Shown: positions 6,504 to 14,241 of the stretch, piece by piece | Layout of the letters: every line of letters begins with the position of its first letter | How positions within the stretch are numbered: the first letter of the stretch is position 1 | NCBI GenBank assembly: GCA_025465405.1 | Contig: JAODNL010000509.1 | Coordinates: 1 to 25,267, forward strand | DNA from: Pseudonocardiales bacterium | Lineage (GTDB): Bacteria; Actinomycetota; Actinomycetes; Mycobacteriales; Jatrophihabitantaceae | Reading direction: 5' to 3' | DNA length: 25,267 nucleotides | Program-made: the position numbers and the translations under genes | The notes under the pieces: generated by a model | What the model saw: only the letters and a program-made list of their open reading frames with translations | The model's database searches: none | Told to the model about the DNA's origin: nothing

Positions 6504-7817
6504 ATGAGCGAGGACATCGAGCTCATCCCCGACACCGCCGCGGCGGCTGAGCAAGCCAGAACGCTACGTGGCCTGCTCGGTCGGCATGCGGTCGACACCA
6601 GGCCTATGGCCGTGCCCGCTTACCGCCGGCTGCTGCTCGGCCAGGGCACCGCGTTCATCGGCGCGATGCTGACCCAGGTCGCGGTACCCGTGCAGGTGTA
6701 CGCGATCTCGCATTCGACGCTCTACGTAGGTTTCGTCGGCCTGGCCGGCCTGGTCCCGCTGGTGGTCTTCGGGCTCTACGGTGGCGCGATCGCGGACGCC
6801 GTCGACCGCCGCGTGCTGTACCTCTGGTCGTCGATCGCGACGTGGGCGGTCACCCTCGCCCTGCTCGCGCAGACCCTGGCCGCCCTGAACAGCGTGCCGC
6901 TCATCCTGGTGCTCGTCATGGTGCAGGCCGGCGCGTACGCGATCGCGTCGTCCACCCGCGGCGCGATCATCCCGCGCATCGTGGACGCCGAGCTCGTCCC
7001 CGCGGCGAACACCCTTAACTTCACGGTCGGCAATATCGGCCAGGTCGTCGGGCCGCTGATCGCCGGTGTCCTCGTCAACCTGCACCACGGCTTCGCGTAC
7101 GCCTATGGCATCGACGGCCTGCTCTTCACCGCGGCCCTGTACTCCGCGCTCCGGCTGCCCCCCATCCCGCCGGACCACGATGTCGAGCGCCCGGGCCTGC
7201 GCGCGGTCATGTCCGGGCTGAGGTTCATCGTCGTCAACCCGGTGCTGTTGATGTCCTTCGTCGTCGACATCGTGGCCATGGCACTGGCGATGCCCCGCTC
7301 GTTGTTCCCAGCGGTCGCTGATGAGCGCTTCCACGGCGCCGTCGGCCCGCTGTACGCCGCGCTCGCTGTGGGCGCGGTGCTGGCCGGCCTGTCGAGCGGT
7401 TGGATCGGCCGGGTGCGCCGGCAGGGTCGTGCGCTGGTCTTCGCGATCGTCGTCTGGGGCGCGGCCGTGGCGGTGTCCGGGTTGGCGCATCAACTGTGGC
7501 TCGTCGTCGTCCTGCTGGCGCTCGCCGGCGCCGCGGATCTGGTCAGTGCGGTGTATCGCCAGACGATCCTGCAGACCTATGCGCCGGACGAGATGCGGGG
7601 ACGGATGCAGGGCGTGTTCATCGCGGTGGTCAACGGCGGCCCGCGGCTCGGTGACGTCCGGGCCGGCGCGACCGCGGCGGTCGCGGGCGTCACGTTCTCG
7701 TGGGTGGGCGGCGGCGTCGCGTGCATCGTGGTGGTGCTCATCGCCGGGCCGGCCGTGCGGCGGTTCTGGCGCTACAACGCGCGGCCGGTCGGGGCACTCG
7801 AGAGCGCCGATCGGTAG
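6504..7817 (+). CDS. MFS exporter of the MFS_3/EntS-like group
   Basis: The 437-residue product has a cytoplasmic N-terminus of about 40 residues, then about 12 hydrophobic segments. The MFS signature between helices 2 and 3 reads YGGAIADAVDRRVLYLWSS, and a matching loop GWIGRVRRQGRAL follows in the second half. The segments AYAIASSTRGAIIPRIV and LVPAANTLNFTVGNIGQVVGPL are typical of the enterobactin-exporter-like MFS_3 family (drug or siderophore efflux). The substrate is unknown. The ATG at 6504 lies 16 bp after pdxH; no strong Shine-Dalgarno is visible, so it may depend on coupling. The aldose epimerase-like gene starts 11 bp downstream. Confidence 0.88.
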   Translation: MSEDIELIPDTAAAAEQARTLRGLLGRHAVDTRPMAVPAYRRLLLGQGTAFIGAMLTQVAVPVQVYAISHSTLYVGFVGLAGLVPLVVFGLYGGAIADAVDRRVLYLWSSIATWAVTLALLAQTLAALNSVPLILVLVMVQAGAYAIASSTRGAIIPRIVDAELVPAANTLNFTVGNIGQVVGPLIAGVLVNLHHGFAYAYGIDGLLFTAALYSALRLPPIPPDHDVERPGLRAVMSGLRFIVVNPVLLMSFVVDIVAMALAMPRSLFPAVADERFHGAVGPLYAALAVGAVLAGLSSGWIGRVRRQGRALVFAIVVWGAAVAVSGLAHQLWLVVVLLALAGAADLVSAVYRQTILQTYAPDEMRGRMQGVFIAVVNGGPRLGDVRAGATAAVAGVTFSWVGGGVACIVVVLIAGPAVRRFWRYNARPVGALESADR

Positions 7818-7828
7818 CGTCGCGTCCC

Positions 7829-8725
7829 ATGGCACTGACCGGACGGCAGTTCACGATCGCAGCGGGCGATCACGAGGCGACCGTCGTCGAGGTCGGTGCC
7901 GGCCTGCGCCGGTACGCGGTCGGCGGCGACGACGTCACTGTCACGTATGGCGACGACGACCTGCCACCGAAGGGCTGTGGCGCCGTGCTCGTGCCGTGGC
8001 CGAATCGGCTGCGGGGCGGCCGGTACGCCTTCGACGGCCAGACGCTGCAGGTATCGCTGACCGATCCGGCGACCGGCAACGCCAATCACGGGCTGGGCCG
8101 GTGGGCTCGCTGGGTGGCGGTCGCTCAGGAGCCGTCGGAGGTCACGCTCGCGCTGGACATCGTGCCGCAGACCGGATGGCCGTTCGAGGTTCGTGTCGAG
8201 GTCACCTATGCAGTGCACGCCGAATTCGGACTGGGCGTCACGGCAGTAGCGCGCAATACCGGATCGCGGTCCGCACCGTTCGGTGCCGGCTTCCATCCGT
8301 ACCTCTCGACGCGCGGACGGGCCCTGTCCGAGGTTCGGCTGCGCGTGCCGGCCCAGGAGCGGCTCATGGTCGACGACGCGCAGATCCCGGTCGGGAACAA
8401 GGCAGTCGCGCGCACCACCTACGACCTGCGTCGGGGGCGGCGGCTGCGCGAGCTTCGCCTTGACGACGCGTTCACCGAACTGACCATGTCCGACGGACGC
8501 GCCGCAGTCGACGTCCGCACCCCGGCGGGCGGTGGCCGGGTGTGGTTCGACGAGGCGTTTCGCTATGTGCAGGTGTTCACGCCGGAGATCGTCGCCGGGG
8601 GACGGCCGGGCATCGCGGTGGAGCCGATGACCTGTCCGGCCGACGCGTTCAACTCGGGGATCGGCCTGCTCGTCCTCGAGCCGGGCGCGACGTGGACCGG
8701 CAGCTGGGGCATCCAGCCGCTATGA
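7829..8725 (+). CDS. Aldose 1-epimerase (mutarotase)-like protein
   Basis: The 298-residue product has the galactose mutarotase-like beta-sandwich signature. Visible are WPNRLRGGRYAFDG (Arg60), NANHGL (His87, expected substrate-binding or acid His), FGAGFHPYLS (His156) and AVEPMTCPADAFN (Glu265, expected catalytic base). It belongs to the branch annotated 'aldose 1-epimerase family' and probably interconverts alpha and beta anomers of an aldose in the cytoplasm. The ATG at 7829 starts 11 bp after the MFS stop, suggesting a pdxH-MFS-epimerase transcript. No strong ribosome-binding site is visible. All key residues are present, so an active enzyme is likely, although sugar specificity cannot be read. 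Confidence 0.9.
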   Translation: MALTGRQFTIAAGDHEATVVEVGAGLRRYAVGGDDVTVTYGDDDLPPKGCGAVLVPWPNRLRGGRYAFDGQTLQVSLTDPATGNANHGLGRWARWVAVAQEPSEVTLALDIVPQTGWPFEVRVEVTYAVHAEFGLGVTAVARNTGSRSAPFGAGFHPYLSTRGRALSEVRLRVPAQERLMVDDAQIPVGNKAVARTTYDLRRGRRLRELRLDDAFTELTMSDGRAAVDVRTPAGGGRVWFDEAFRYVQVFTPEIVAGGRPGIAVEPMTCPADAFNSGIGLLVLEPGATWTGSWGIQPL

Positions 8726-8739
8726 ACCACCCCGGCGTG

Positions 8740-8761
8740 TGACCGGCGCGTGACCGGCGCG
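8740..8761. repeat. Tandem 11-mer TGACCGGCGCG x2
   Basis: Two exact, directly abutting copies (8740-8750 and 8751-8761) lie between the epimerase stop and the DUF5709 gene. They may be a slippage duplication or part of a promoter region for the small acidic protein. Confidence 0.6.
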
Positions 8762-8785
8762 GCGCTGTCGGGAAGACTGGCCGTC

Positions 8786-9205
8786 ATGAGTGATGACGAC
8801 GTCTTCGGAGACAGCGTGTACGAGTCCGGCGACCCGGTCGACGACGCCGAGAACCTGGACCCGGTAGAGGATCTCACCGGCGACGACCCGGACGAGATCA
8901 TGCAGACCGGCTACAACCCGCCCGATCGAGAGCCGCACAACCTGCGCGACGCCCCCACGCCCTTCGAGGAGCGGGCGGGCGAGTCCCTGGACGAACGGCT
9001 GGCCGAGGAGGAGCCGGACGTCAGCGAGGAAGACATCTTCGAGGCGGACGCGCAGCCGCGCGCCGGCCGCCTGGTCGCACCGGACGAGGGCGTCCGTGAG
9101 GACGACGAGAAGGACGAGATCGCCACTGATGTCGGTCCGGCCGGGTACGCCTCCAGCGCCGAGGAGGCCGCCGTCCACATCGTCGACGAGGACAACCTGA
9201 CCTGA
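8786..9205 (+). CDS. Small acidic DUF5709-type protein
   Basis: The 139-residue product is very acidic (Asp/Glu throughout) with no membrane segment or cysteine. The order MSDDDVFGDSVYESG..., YNPPDREPHNLRDAPTPFEE, LDERLAEEEPDV and AGRLVAPDEGVREDDEKDEI matches the DUF5709 family as I know it, found across actinobacteria with no known function. It is probably disordered and cytoplasmic. The ATG at 8786 has GGAAG ten bases upstream. Its TGA at 9203-9205 directly abuts the TGA of the convergent MFS gene (9206-9208), making the palindrome CCTGATCAGG. Confidence 0.85.
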   Translation: MSDDDVFGDSVYESGDPVDDAENLDPVEDLTGDDPDEIMQTGYNPPDREPHNLRDAPTPFEERAGESLDERLAEEEPDVSEEDIFEADAQPRAGRLVAPDEGVREDDEKDEIATDVGPAGYASSAEEAAVHIVDEDNLT

Positions 9206-10681
9206 TCAGGCCTCCGCGGGCACGGCGTCCGGGAGAGGCGCCGTGGCCGACGGCAGGGCGCGAGAGCCGACGGCCAGTATCAGCACAAGCGCGGCCTGGA
9301 CGCCGATGACGATTCCGAACGCCCGGCCGATACCGCCGCCCTCGAGGCCGAGGTACAGAGTGCCGAGCGTGGCCACCCCAAGGGCGAGACCGCTCTGCTG
9401 CAGCGTGATCAACACGCCACCACCGATGCCGGCCAGGTGCGCGGGCACGTCCGCGAGCACCAGGCGGAACAGCGAGCCGAAGACGAACGACTGACCGAAG
9501 CCGGTGATCGCCAGCGCGGGCGCCAGGTCCAGCAGGCCGACGTGCGGCCAGCTGCCGACCACGGTGATGATCAAGAACACCAACCCGATCGCCTGTACCA
9601 GCGCGCCCACGCCCAGCGTGGCGCGTCCGAACCGGGCAATCGCCCGCGGCGTCAGCAGCGAGCCGATGAGGAACATGACCGCCATCGGCGTGATCGCGAG
9701 GCCGCTGCGCAGGGCGTCGGCGTGCAGGCCGTTCTGCACGGTCAGCGCGAAGACGAACATGAACGCGCCGAAGCCGATGAAGAACGGCAGCCCGAGCGCC
9801 AGCCCGCGGCGCATCGAGCGCACGCCGAGCAGCGACGGCGGCAGCAGCGGCACCGAACCGCGCCGCTCGGTGCGGCGCTCGACTGCGTAGGTCGCCAAAC
9901 CCAGCAGCGGCGCCGCGGCGAGCACCAGCCACGTCCAGAACGGCCAGTGCAGGGTGCGGCCCTCGGCGAGCGGGACCAGCAACGCGGTCAGCGTCGCCGC
10001 GAACAGCACGGTTCCCGGCAGGTCGACGCTCGCGGGCGTCTGCGATCGGGTGGCCGGAACGACCTTGCTGGACATGGCGATCACCAGCAGGCCGATCGGG
10101 ACGTTCACGAGGAAGATCGGCCGCCACGACGTGCCGGCGATGTCCGCGGTGACGAGCAACCCACCGACGAGTTGGCCGACCACGGTCGCGATCCCGGCCG
10201 TCGCACCGTAGAGGCCCAGTGCCCGCGCACGCCGGGGGCCGTCCAGCGTCGCCTGGAACGTGGCGAGCACCTGCGGCACGATCAGCGCCGCCGACGCCCC
10301 CTGAGCAAGCCGCGCGGCGATCAGCACGCCGACCGACGGCGCCAGCCCGCAGGCCAGCGAGGTGATCGTGAACCCGATCAGGCCTCCGACGAAGACATGG
10401 CGCCGACCGAACGCGTCGCCGAGGCGGCCGCCGACGACGAGCAGCGCCGCGTACACGGTTCCGTAGCCGGCCACGACGAGTTCGAGCGTCGGCGCCGACG
10501 CGTGCAGCGTGCTGTCGATCGTGGGCAGCGCGACGTTGACGATGAAGAAGTCGACGATCGGAAGGAACGCCCCCAGCAGCAGGACGGCGATTCCGACCGA
10601 ACCGAGCGGGCCCGGCTGGGCGTCGGCGGATGCAGTCCTGGTGGCGCGTCGGCGCTCCATCAATGCGGTCACGTGTACCAC
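9206..10681 (-). CDS. DHA2-type MFS drug efflux pump (EmrB/QacA-like)
   Basis: The 491-residue product has about 14 hydrophobic segments. It shows the first-helix motif LGAFLPIVDFFIVNVALPTI (motif D1 of the DHA2 family), motif A GGRLGDAFGRRHVF and motif C-like GATAGIATVVGQLVGGLL. It is a proton-driven exporter of unknown, probably hydrophobic or cationic, compounds. Start: the GTG at 10681 gives the longest product; the ATG at 10660 is equally plausible, since neither has a clear ribosome-binding site. It is divergent from an MmyB-type regulator across a 93-bp gap full of ACCTGG half-sites, so it is probably that regulator's target. It ends flush against the DUF5709 stop codon. Confidence 0.88.
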   Translation of the reverse strand: MVHVTALMERRRATRTASADAQPGPLGSVGIAVLLLGAFLPIVDFFIVNVALPTIDSTLHASAPTLELVVAGYGTVYAALLVVGGRLGDAFGRRHVFVGGLIGFTITSLACGLAPSVGVLIAARLAQGASAALIVPQVLATFQATLDGPRRARALGLYGATAGIATVVGQLVGGLLVTADIAGTSWRPIFLVNVPIGLLVIAMSSKVVPATRSQTPASVDLPGTVLFAATLTALLVPLAEGRTLHWPFWTWLVLAAAPLLGLATYAVERRTERRGSVPLLPPSLLGVRSMRRGLALGLPFFIGFGAFMFVFALTVQNGLHADALRSGLAITPMAVMFLIGSLLTPRAIARFGRATLGVGALVQAIGLVFLIITVVGSWPHVGLLDLAPALAITGFGQSFVFGSLFRLVLADVPAHLAGIGGGVLITLQQSGLALGVATLGTLYLGLEGGGIGRAFGIVIGVQAALVLILAVGSRALPSATAPLPDAVPAEA

Positions 10682-10697
10682 CGTGCCTGCCGATTGA

Positions 10698-10742
10698 ACC
10701 TGGTACCAGGAGGGGGTTTATCCAGGTATAGGGAGCACCTGG
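10698..10742. promoter_or_regulatory. Cluster of ACCTGG/CCAGGT half-sites between pump and regulator
   Basis: The perfect 12-bp palindrome CCTGGTACCAGG lies at 10699-10710. A second inverted pair, CCAGGT (10722-10727) and ACCTGG (10737-10742), follows with a 9-bp spacer. Four half-sites of one motif in the divergent gap suggest an autoregulated operator for the XRE/MmyB protein. TATAGG sequences on the plus strand (10727-10732, 10756-10761) may be -10 elements, but no matching -35 was found. Confidence 0.5.
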
Positions 10743-10774
10743 CACGCGCGCGGAATATAGGACAAGCTGGTTGC

Positions 10775-11677
10775 ATGCCAAGCACCGTCGCCCCGCTTCG
10801 CACCGGCACCGACCCGGCCGGCGCCGGCGCCGGCCCCGACGCCGACGAGGTCAGGCGGGTCGAACTGGCCGCGTTCCTCCGCAGCCGCCGTGAACGGATC
10901 GCGCCCGAGCAGGTCGGTGTGCCGCACACGGGGCGCCGCCGCACGCCCGGCCTGCGCCGTGAGGAGGTTGCGCAGCTCGCCGGCGTCGGCGTCACCTGGT
11001 ACACGTGGCTCGAGCAGGGCCGCGACATCAAGGTGTCCGACCAGGTGCTCGAGGCGATCGCGCGCACCCTCATGCTCGACCGCGACGAGCGCACTCACCT
11101 CTTCACGCTTGCCGGTTCCGTCGACCATGCGGTCGCCAAGGAGTGCGCGGGCGTGTCGCCGGAAGTGCACGCGGCGCTGGCCAAGTTCGAGCCGTTTCCC
11201 GCCTGCGTGCAGAACGGGAAGTACGACGTGCTCGCGTACAACCGCGTGTACGGACGGCTCGTCAACGACCTGGACGCGCTTCCCGTGGAGTCCCGCAACT
11301 GCATGTGGCTGATGTTCACCGACCCCGTCTGGCGCCAGTCCGTCGTCGACTGGGACGACGCGGCCGCGCGCATGACGGCGAACCTGCGCAGCCTCTACGC
11401 CGACCATGTCAGCGAGCCCGCCTGGAAGGCGTTCGTGTCGCGGTTGCGCGCCGCCTCGCCGGAGTTCGCGCAGCTGTGGGCCAGACACGACGTCCGTGGC
11501 ATCGAGAACAAGGACAAGCGCTTCCGGCACGAACTGGTCGGCCTGCTTCGTCTGAAGGTCACGAACACCTGGCTGGCGCCCCGAGCCGGCGCCCGGATGC
11601 TGCTCTACACGCCGGCCGACACCGACACCGAACGGCGCCTCGAGAAACTCTCCGCGCTCATCGCCGAAGGAGTTTGA
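10775..11677 (+). CDS. XRE-family regulator with MmyB-like ligand-binding domain
   Basis: The 300-residue product has a helix-turn-helix at about residues 28-105, with the tell-tale GRRRTPGLRREEVAQLAGVG followed by VTWYTWLEQGRDIKVSDQVL. It then has a C-terminal MmyB-like domain (PACVQNGKYDVLAYNRVYGR, then MWLMFTDPVWR, then DKRFRHELVG). MmyB-type domains are PAS-like and, in the studied family, bind fatty-acid-like ligands. The first 25 residues are an Ala/Gly/Pro/Asp-rich extension. It is divergent from the DHA2 pump and is followed after 2 bp by a metallo-hydrolase gene, so it probably controls both. The ATG at 10775 has no strong Shine-Dalgarno. Confidence 0.92.
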   Translation: MPSTVAPLRTGTDPAGAGAGPDADEVRRVELAAFLRSRRERIAPEQVGVPHTGRRRTPGLRREEVAQLAGVGVTWYTWLEQGRDIKVSDQVLEAIARTLMLDRDERTHLFTLAGSVDHAVAKECAGVSPEVHAALAKFEPFPACVQNGKYDVLAYNRVYGRLVNDLDALPVESRNCMWLMFTDPVWRQSVVDWDDAAARMTANLRSLYADHVSEPAWKAFVSRLRAASPEFAQLWARHDVRGIENKDKRFRHELVGLLRLKVTNTWLAPRAGARMLLYTPADTDTERRLEKLSALIAEGV

Positions 11678-11679
11678 CC

Positions 11680-12318
11680 GTGCAGCTGACCAAGTTCGGG
11701 CATTCGTGCGTCCGTATCCAGGACGGCGACCGGTCCATTGTCATCGACCCCGGTGTGTTCACCGAGGTCGACGTTGCACTCGACGGCGCGCAGGCCGTCC
11801 TGATCACCCACGAACATCCTGACCACCTCGACGCGGACCGGGTGCGCGGTGCGGCCCTGGCCGACCCGCGCATCCGTATCTGGGCGCCGGAGTCGGTCGC
11901 GGCCATGTTCCGAGATCTGGGTGCGCAGGTGGTCACCGTCGCTCCAGGATCGTCGTTCGAGGCGGCCGGCTTCGAGATTCAGGCCGTCGGCGGCCAGCAC
12001 GCGCTGATCCATCCGACGATCCCGGTCATCGCGAACGTCGGCTATCTCGTCGCCGGCGTCTACCACCCCGGTGACTCGCTCATCGTGCCGCGCGAGCCCG
12101 TGCAGACCCTGCTCGCCCCGATACACGCGCCGTGGTCGAAGACGGCCGAGGTGATCGACTTCGTGGTCGCGGTGCGTGCGCGGCAGGTGCACCAGATTCA
12201 CGACGCCCTACTCAACGAGATCGGCCTGCAGTTCGTCGAGACCCTCGTCGCCCGGACCGGGGCAGAGCACGGCAGCGAGTTCCGCCACCTGGCGGTGTCC
12301 GACTCCGTCGCGCTCTGA
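11680..12318 (+). CDS. Metallo-beta-lactamase-fold hydrolase (UlaG/COG2220-like)
   Basis: The 212-residue product starts QLTKFGHSCVRIQDGDRSIV and has DPG, then the zinc motif THEHPDHLD (HxHxDH). Later come GGQHA and YHPGDS, which supply further metal ligands, as in the COG2220 group that includes L-ascorbate-6-phosphate lactonase UlaG. The substrate is unknown and could be a lactone or phosphoester. The GTG at 11680 has an excellent GAAGGAG seven bases upstream, located within the end of the regulator gene, so it is surely co-translated with that gene. It ends one base before the convergent PIG-L gene's stop. Confidence 0.88.
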   Translation: MQLTKFGHSCVRIQDGDRSIVIDPGVFTEVDVALDGAQAVLITHEHPDHLDADRVRGAALADPRIRIWAPESVAAMFRDLGAQVVTVAPGSSFEAAGFEIQAVGGQHALIHPTIPVIANVGYLVAGVYHPGDSLIVPREPVQTLLAPIHAPWSKTAEVIDFVVAVRARQVHQIHDALLNEIGLQFVETLVARTGAEHGSEFRHLAVSDSVAL

Positions 12319-12319
12319 G

Positions 12320-13057
12320 CTACGCCTGCTGGTCAGGGCTCCAGAACGCCTCTTCGGCGAGCAGGTCCCGGAAGCGCTCGGGACCCATCGCCGCCAGCAT
12401 CGGCCCGACCTGGCTCTCCTGGCACAGCATCGCGCGGTACTTCTGGTCGAGCAGATCGCCGTCGAGGACGGTGTAGATCGAGCAGGCGTCGCGGTCGTGC
12501 GTCGTGGGCACGCCTTCGGCCATCATCACGTCCAAGACGTCGAACTGCGCCGAGGCGATCGCCTGCCACTGCGGGGTGTGGGTCGTGTAGTGCAGCCGCG
12601 AGCCGCTTCCGGCGACCGCTTCGGTGGTCCATCGGGACACTGCGATGTGGTCGGGGTGGAATGTCCCCCCGTCCGGCCCGAACGTCAAAACGGTGTCCGG
12701 CCGCACGGTCTCGACGAGTTCACGCAGCCGCGCGACGGCCTCGAATTCGGCGACCCCGTCGCAGCCGCCGTCGGGATAGTCCAGCCAGACGTGTTCGGTG
12801 ACACCGACGGTCGACAGGCAGGCGGCCAGCTCACCCGTACGTACCTGTGCCAGCTCCGGACCCGGCGGCCACCGGTTCGGGTCGGTCGAGCCCTGCTCGC
12901 CGCGGGTGGCGGTCACGCACACCACCCGCCGACCGGCCTTGACGGCCGCAGCCATCAGACCGGCGCAGCAATAGCTTTCGTCGTCCGGGTGGGCCCAGAC
13001 GGACAGGATCGTGCCGAGGTCAGGAAGCGAGTCAGGGTGCACGACGACAGTCTGCAC
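12320..13057 (-). CDS. PIG-L/LmbE-family deacetylase
   Basis: The 245-residue product has the zinc-binding AHPDDE motif near residue 22 and the second metal/catalytic motif TFHPDH. It also has TILSVWAHPDDESY and CVTATRGEQG, typical of the family. Members remove N-acetyl groups from GlcNAc-type substrates; MshB and Mca of the mycothiol pathway are actinobacterial examples. The motifs do not separate MshB, Mca or another branch. Start is uncertain: GTG at 13057 is listed; TTG at 13075 and GTG at 13042 are alternatives, and none has a Shine-Dalgarno. It is divergent from the AlkB-like gene and convergent with the hydrolase at a 1-bp gap. Confidence 0.85.
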   Translation of the reverse strand: MQTVVVHPDSLPDLGTILSVWAHPDDESYCCAGLMAAAVKAGRRVVCVTATRGEQGSTDPNRWPPGPELAQVRTGELAACLSTVGVTEHVWLDYPDGGCDGVAEFEAVARLRELVETVRPDTVLTFGPDGGTFHPDHIAVSRWTTEAVAGSGSRLHYTTHTPQWQAIASAQFDVLDVMMAEGVPTTHDRDACSIYTVLDGDLLDQKYRAMLCQESQVGPMLAAMGPERFRDLLAEEAFWSPDQQA

Positions 13058-13104
13058 CGCGCGGCCGCCCGGCAAAGATCGAACACATGTTTGACCCGTC
13101 GAGA

Positions 13105-13110
13105 TAGTCT
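13105..13110 (+). promoter_or_regulatory. -10-like TAGTCT placing a leaderless start on the AlkB-like gene
   Basis: TAGTCT (TANNNT type) ends seven bases before the A of the ATG at 13117, and no Shine-Dalgarno lies between. This fits a leaderless mRNA, common in actinobacteria. The -35 region is not obvious; the nearby TTGACC at 13091 is too close. Confidence 0.4.
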
Positions 13111-13116
13111 GTCGGC

Positions 13117-13746
13117 ATGAGCGTTGCCTTCCAGGCGTCCCTCCTGGATTTTGCTGACGAGGTCACTCCGGGCCCGCTCGGTACGACGGTCCGGCGCGCC
13201 GAGCTGTCCGGTGGCGCGTGGCTGGACGTCCGGCCGAACTGGATCGCCGGTGCCGACGCGTTGTTCGAGCGACTGGTCGACACGGTGCCCTGGCGTGCGG
13301 AACGACGCCAGATGTACGACCGTGTCGTCGACGTGCCGAGGCTGCTCTGCTTCTACGACGAGGGCGAGCCGTTGCCGGACGCCGCCCTCGTCTCGGCCAA
13401 GGAGGCCCTCGACGCGCGGTACCGACCCGAGCTCGGTGAGCCCTTCGCCACGGCCGGCCTGTGCCTGTATCGCGACGGCCGGGACAGCGTCGCCTGGCAC
13501 GGCGACCGGATCGGTCGCAGCCGCACGGAGGACACCATGGTTGCGATCATCTCGATCGGTGCCCCCCGTGCGCTGCTGCTGAGGCCGCGCGGTGGCGGCC
13601 CGACGCTGCGGCACGACGTCGGGCACGGCGACCTCCTCGTGATGGGCGGCAGCTGCCAGCGCACCTGGGAGCACGCTGTGCCCAAGACCGCGCGGCCCGT
13701 GGGCCCGCGCATCAGCATCCAGTTCCGGACCCGCGGAGTGCGCTGA
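13117..13746 (+). CDS. AlkB-like Fe(II)/2-oxoglutarate-dependent dioxygenase
   Basis: The 209-residue product carries the full AlkB active site. Iron ligands are His128 and Asp130 (AWHGDRIGRS) and His186 (TWEHAVPKT); the 2-oxoglutarate-binding RxxxxxR is Arg198 to Arg204 (RISIQFR). YRDGRDSVAWHGD is the family signature. It would oxidatively remove alkyl lesions from nucleic acid bases. It has the usual length for bacterial AlkB. The ATG at 13117 probably heads a leaderless transcript. It is divergent from the PIG-L gene, with no functional link apparent, and converges on the SRPBCC gene with a 9-bp gap. Confidence 0.92.
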   Translation: MSVAFQASLLDFADEVTPGPLGTTVRRAELSGGAWLDVRPNWIAGADALFERLVDTVPWRAERRQMYDRVVDVPRLLCFYDEGEPLPDAALVSAKEALDARYRPELGEPFATAGLCLYRDGRDSVAWHGDRIGRSRTEDTMVAIISIGAPRALLLRPRGGGPTLRHDVGHGDLLVMGGSCQRTWEHAVPKTARPVGPRISIQFRTRGVR

Positions 13747-13755
13747 CCGCGCCGC

Positions 13756-14241
13756 TCAGGCGAGTGAGGCGGCAACCTGCTCGAGGTGGTCCATCGCCTC
13801 TTGCATGCCGCCTTCCATGCCGGAGTTGATGTGCGCGTCGCGATCGGCTTGGTCGGTGTGTTCCACGAGCATCGTGAGGGTGGTTCGTCCGTCCTGCTCG
13901 GTGAACGTGGTCGTGCTCAGCGCGGCCGCGTCGGGCATGCCCTCGAACACCTCCGAGCTGACGATGCGCTCGTTCGGCACGATCTCGCGGTACTCGCCGT
14001 GGAAGGCGACTTCGAAACCACCATTCGCCGCCAGCACGTAGCGCCACATGCCGCCGACCCGCAGGTCGACGTCGGCGATCGTGACCTCGCCCCGGTCTCC
14101 GCTCCACCAACGCTTGATCAGCTCCGGCGTGGTCCACGCCTTGTAGACCAGGTGTTTGGGTGCGTCGAACTCCCGCGTGATCAAGATCTGCGTGTCCGTC
14201 GGGAGCGTCACCACTGCCGTTCCGCTACTTGTCACTGCCAT
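13756..14241 (-). CDS. AHSA1/SRPBCC-domain protein (START-like fold)
   Basis: The 161-residue product has the AHSA1 signature: ITREFDAPKHLVYKAWTTPE, then LIKRWWSGDRGEVTIADVDL, RVGGMWRYVL, FHGEYREIVPNERI, and the C-terminal TLTMLVEHTDQADRD...GMEGGMQEAMDHLE. These are small helix-grip proteins that bind hydrophobic ligands; the function of ArsR-linked members is not settled. The ATG at 14241 is chosen because GGAGG lies a few bases upstream and the family N-terminus follows. It overlaps the ArsR gene by 17 bp, implying translational coupling, a pairing seen widely in bacteria. Confidence 0.9.
   Translation of the reverse strand: MAVTSSGTAVVTLPTDTQILITREFDAPKHLVYKAWTTPELIKRWWSGDRGEVTIADVDLRVGGMWRYVLAANGGFEVAFHGEYREIVPNERIVSSEVFEGMPDAAALSTTTFTEQDGRTTLTMLVEHTDQADRDAHINSGMEGGMQEAMDHLEQVAASLA

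Noticed and set aside
6564..7835. Minus-strand open frame of about 420 codons across the MFS gene
   Set aside because: Its composition is Asp/Arg/His-rich without family resemblance; the plus-strand MFS protein is clear.
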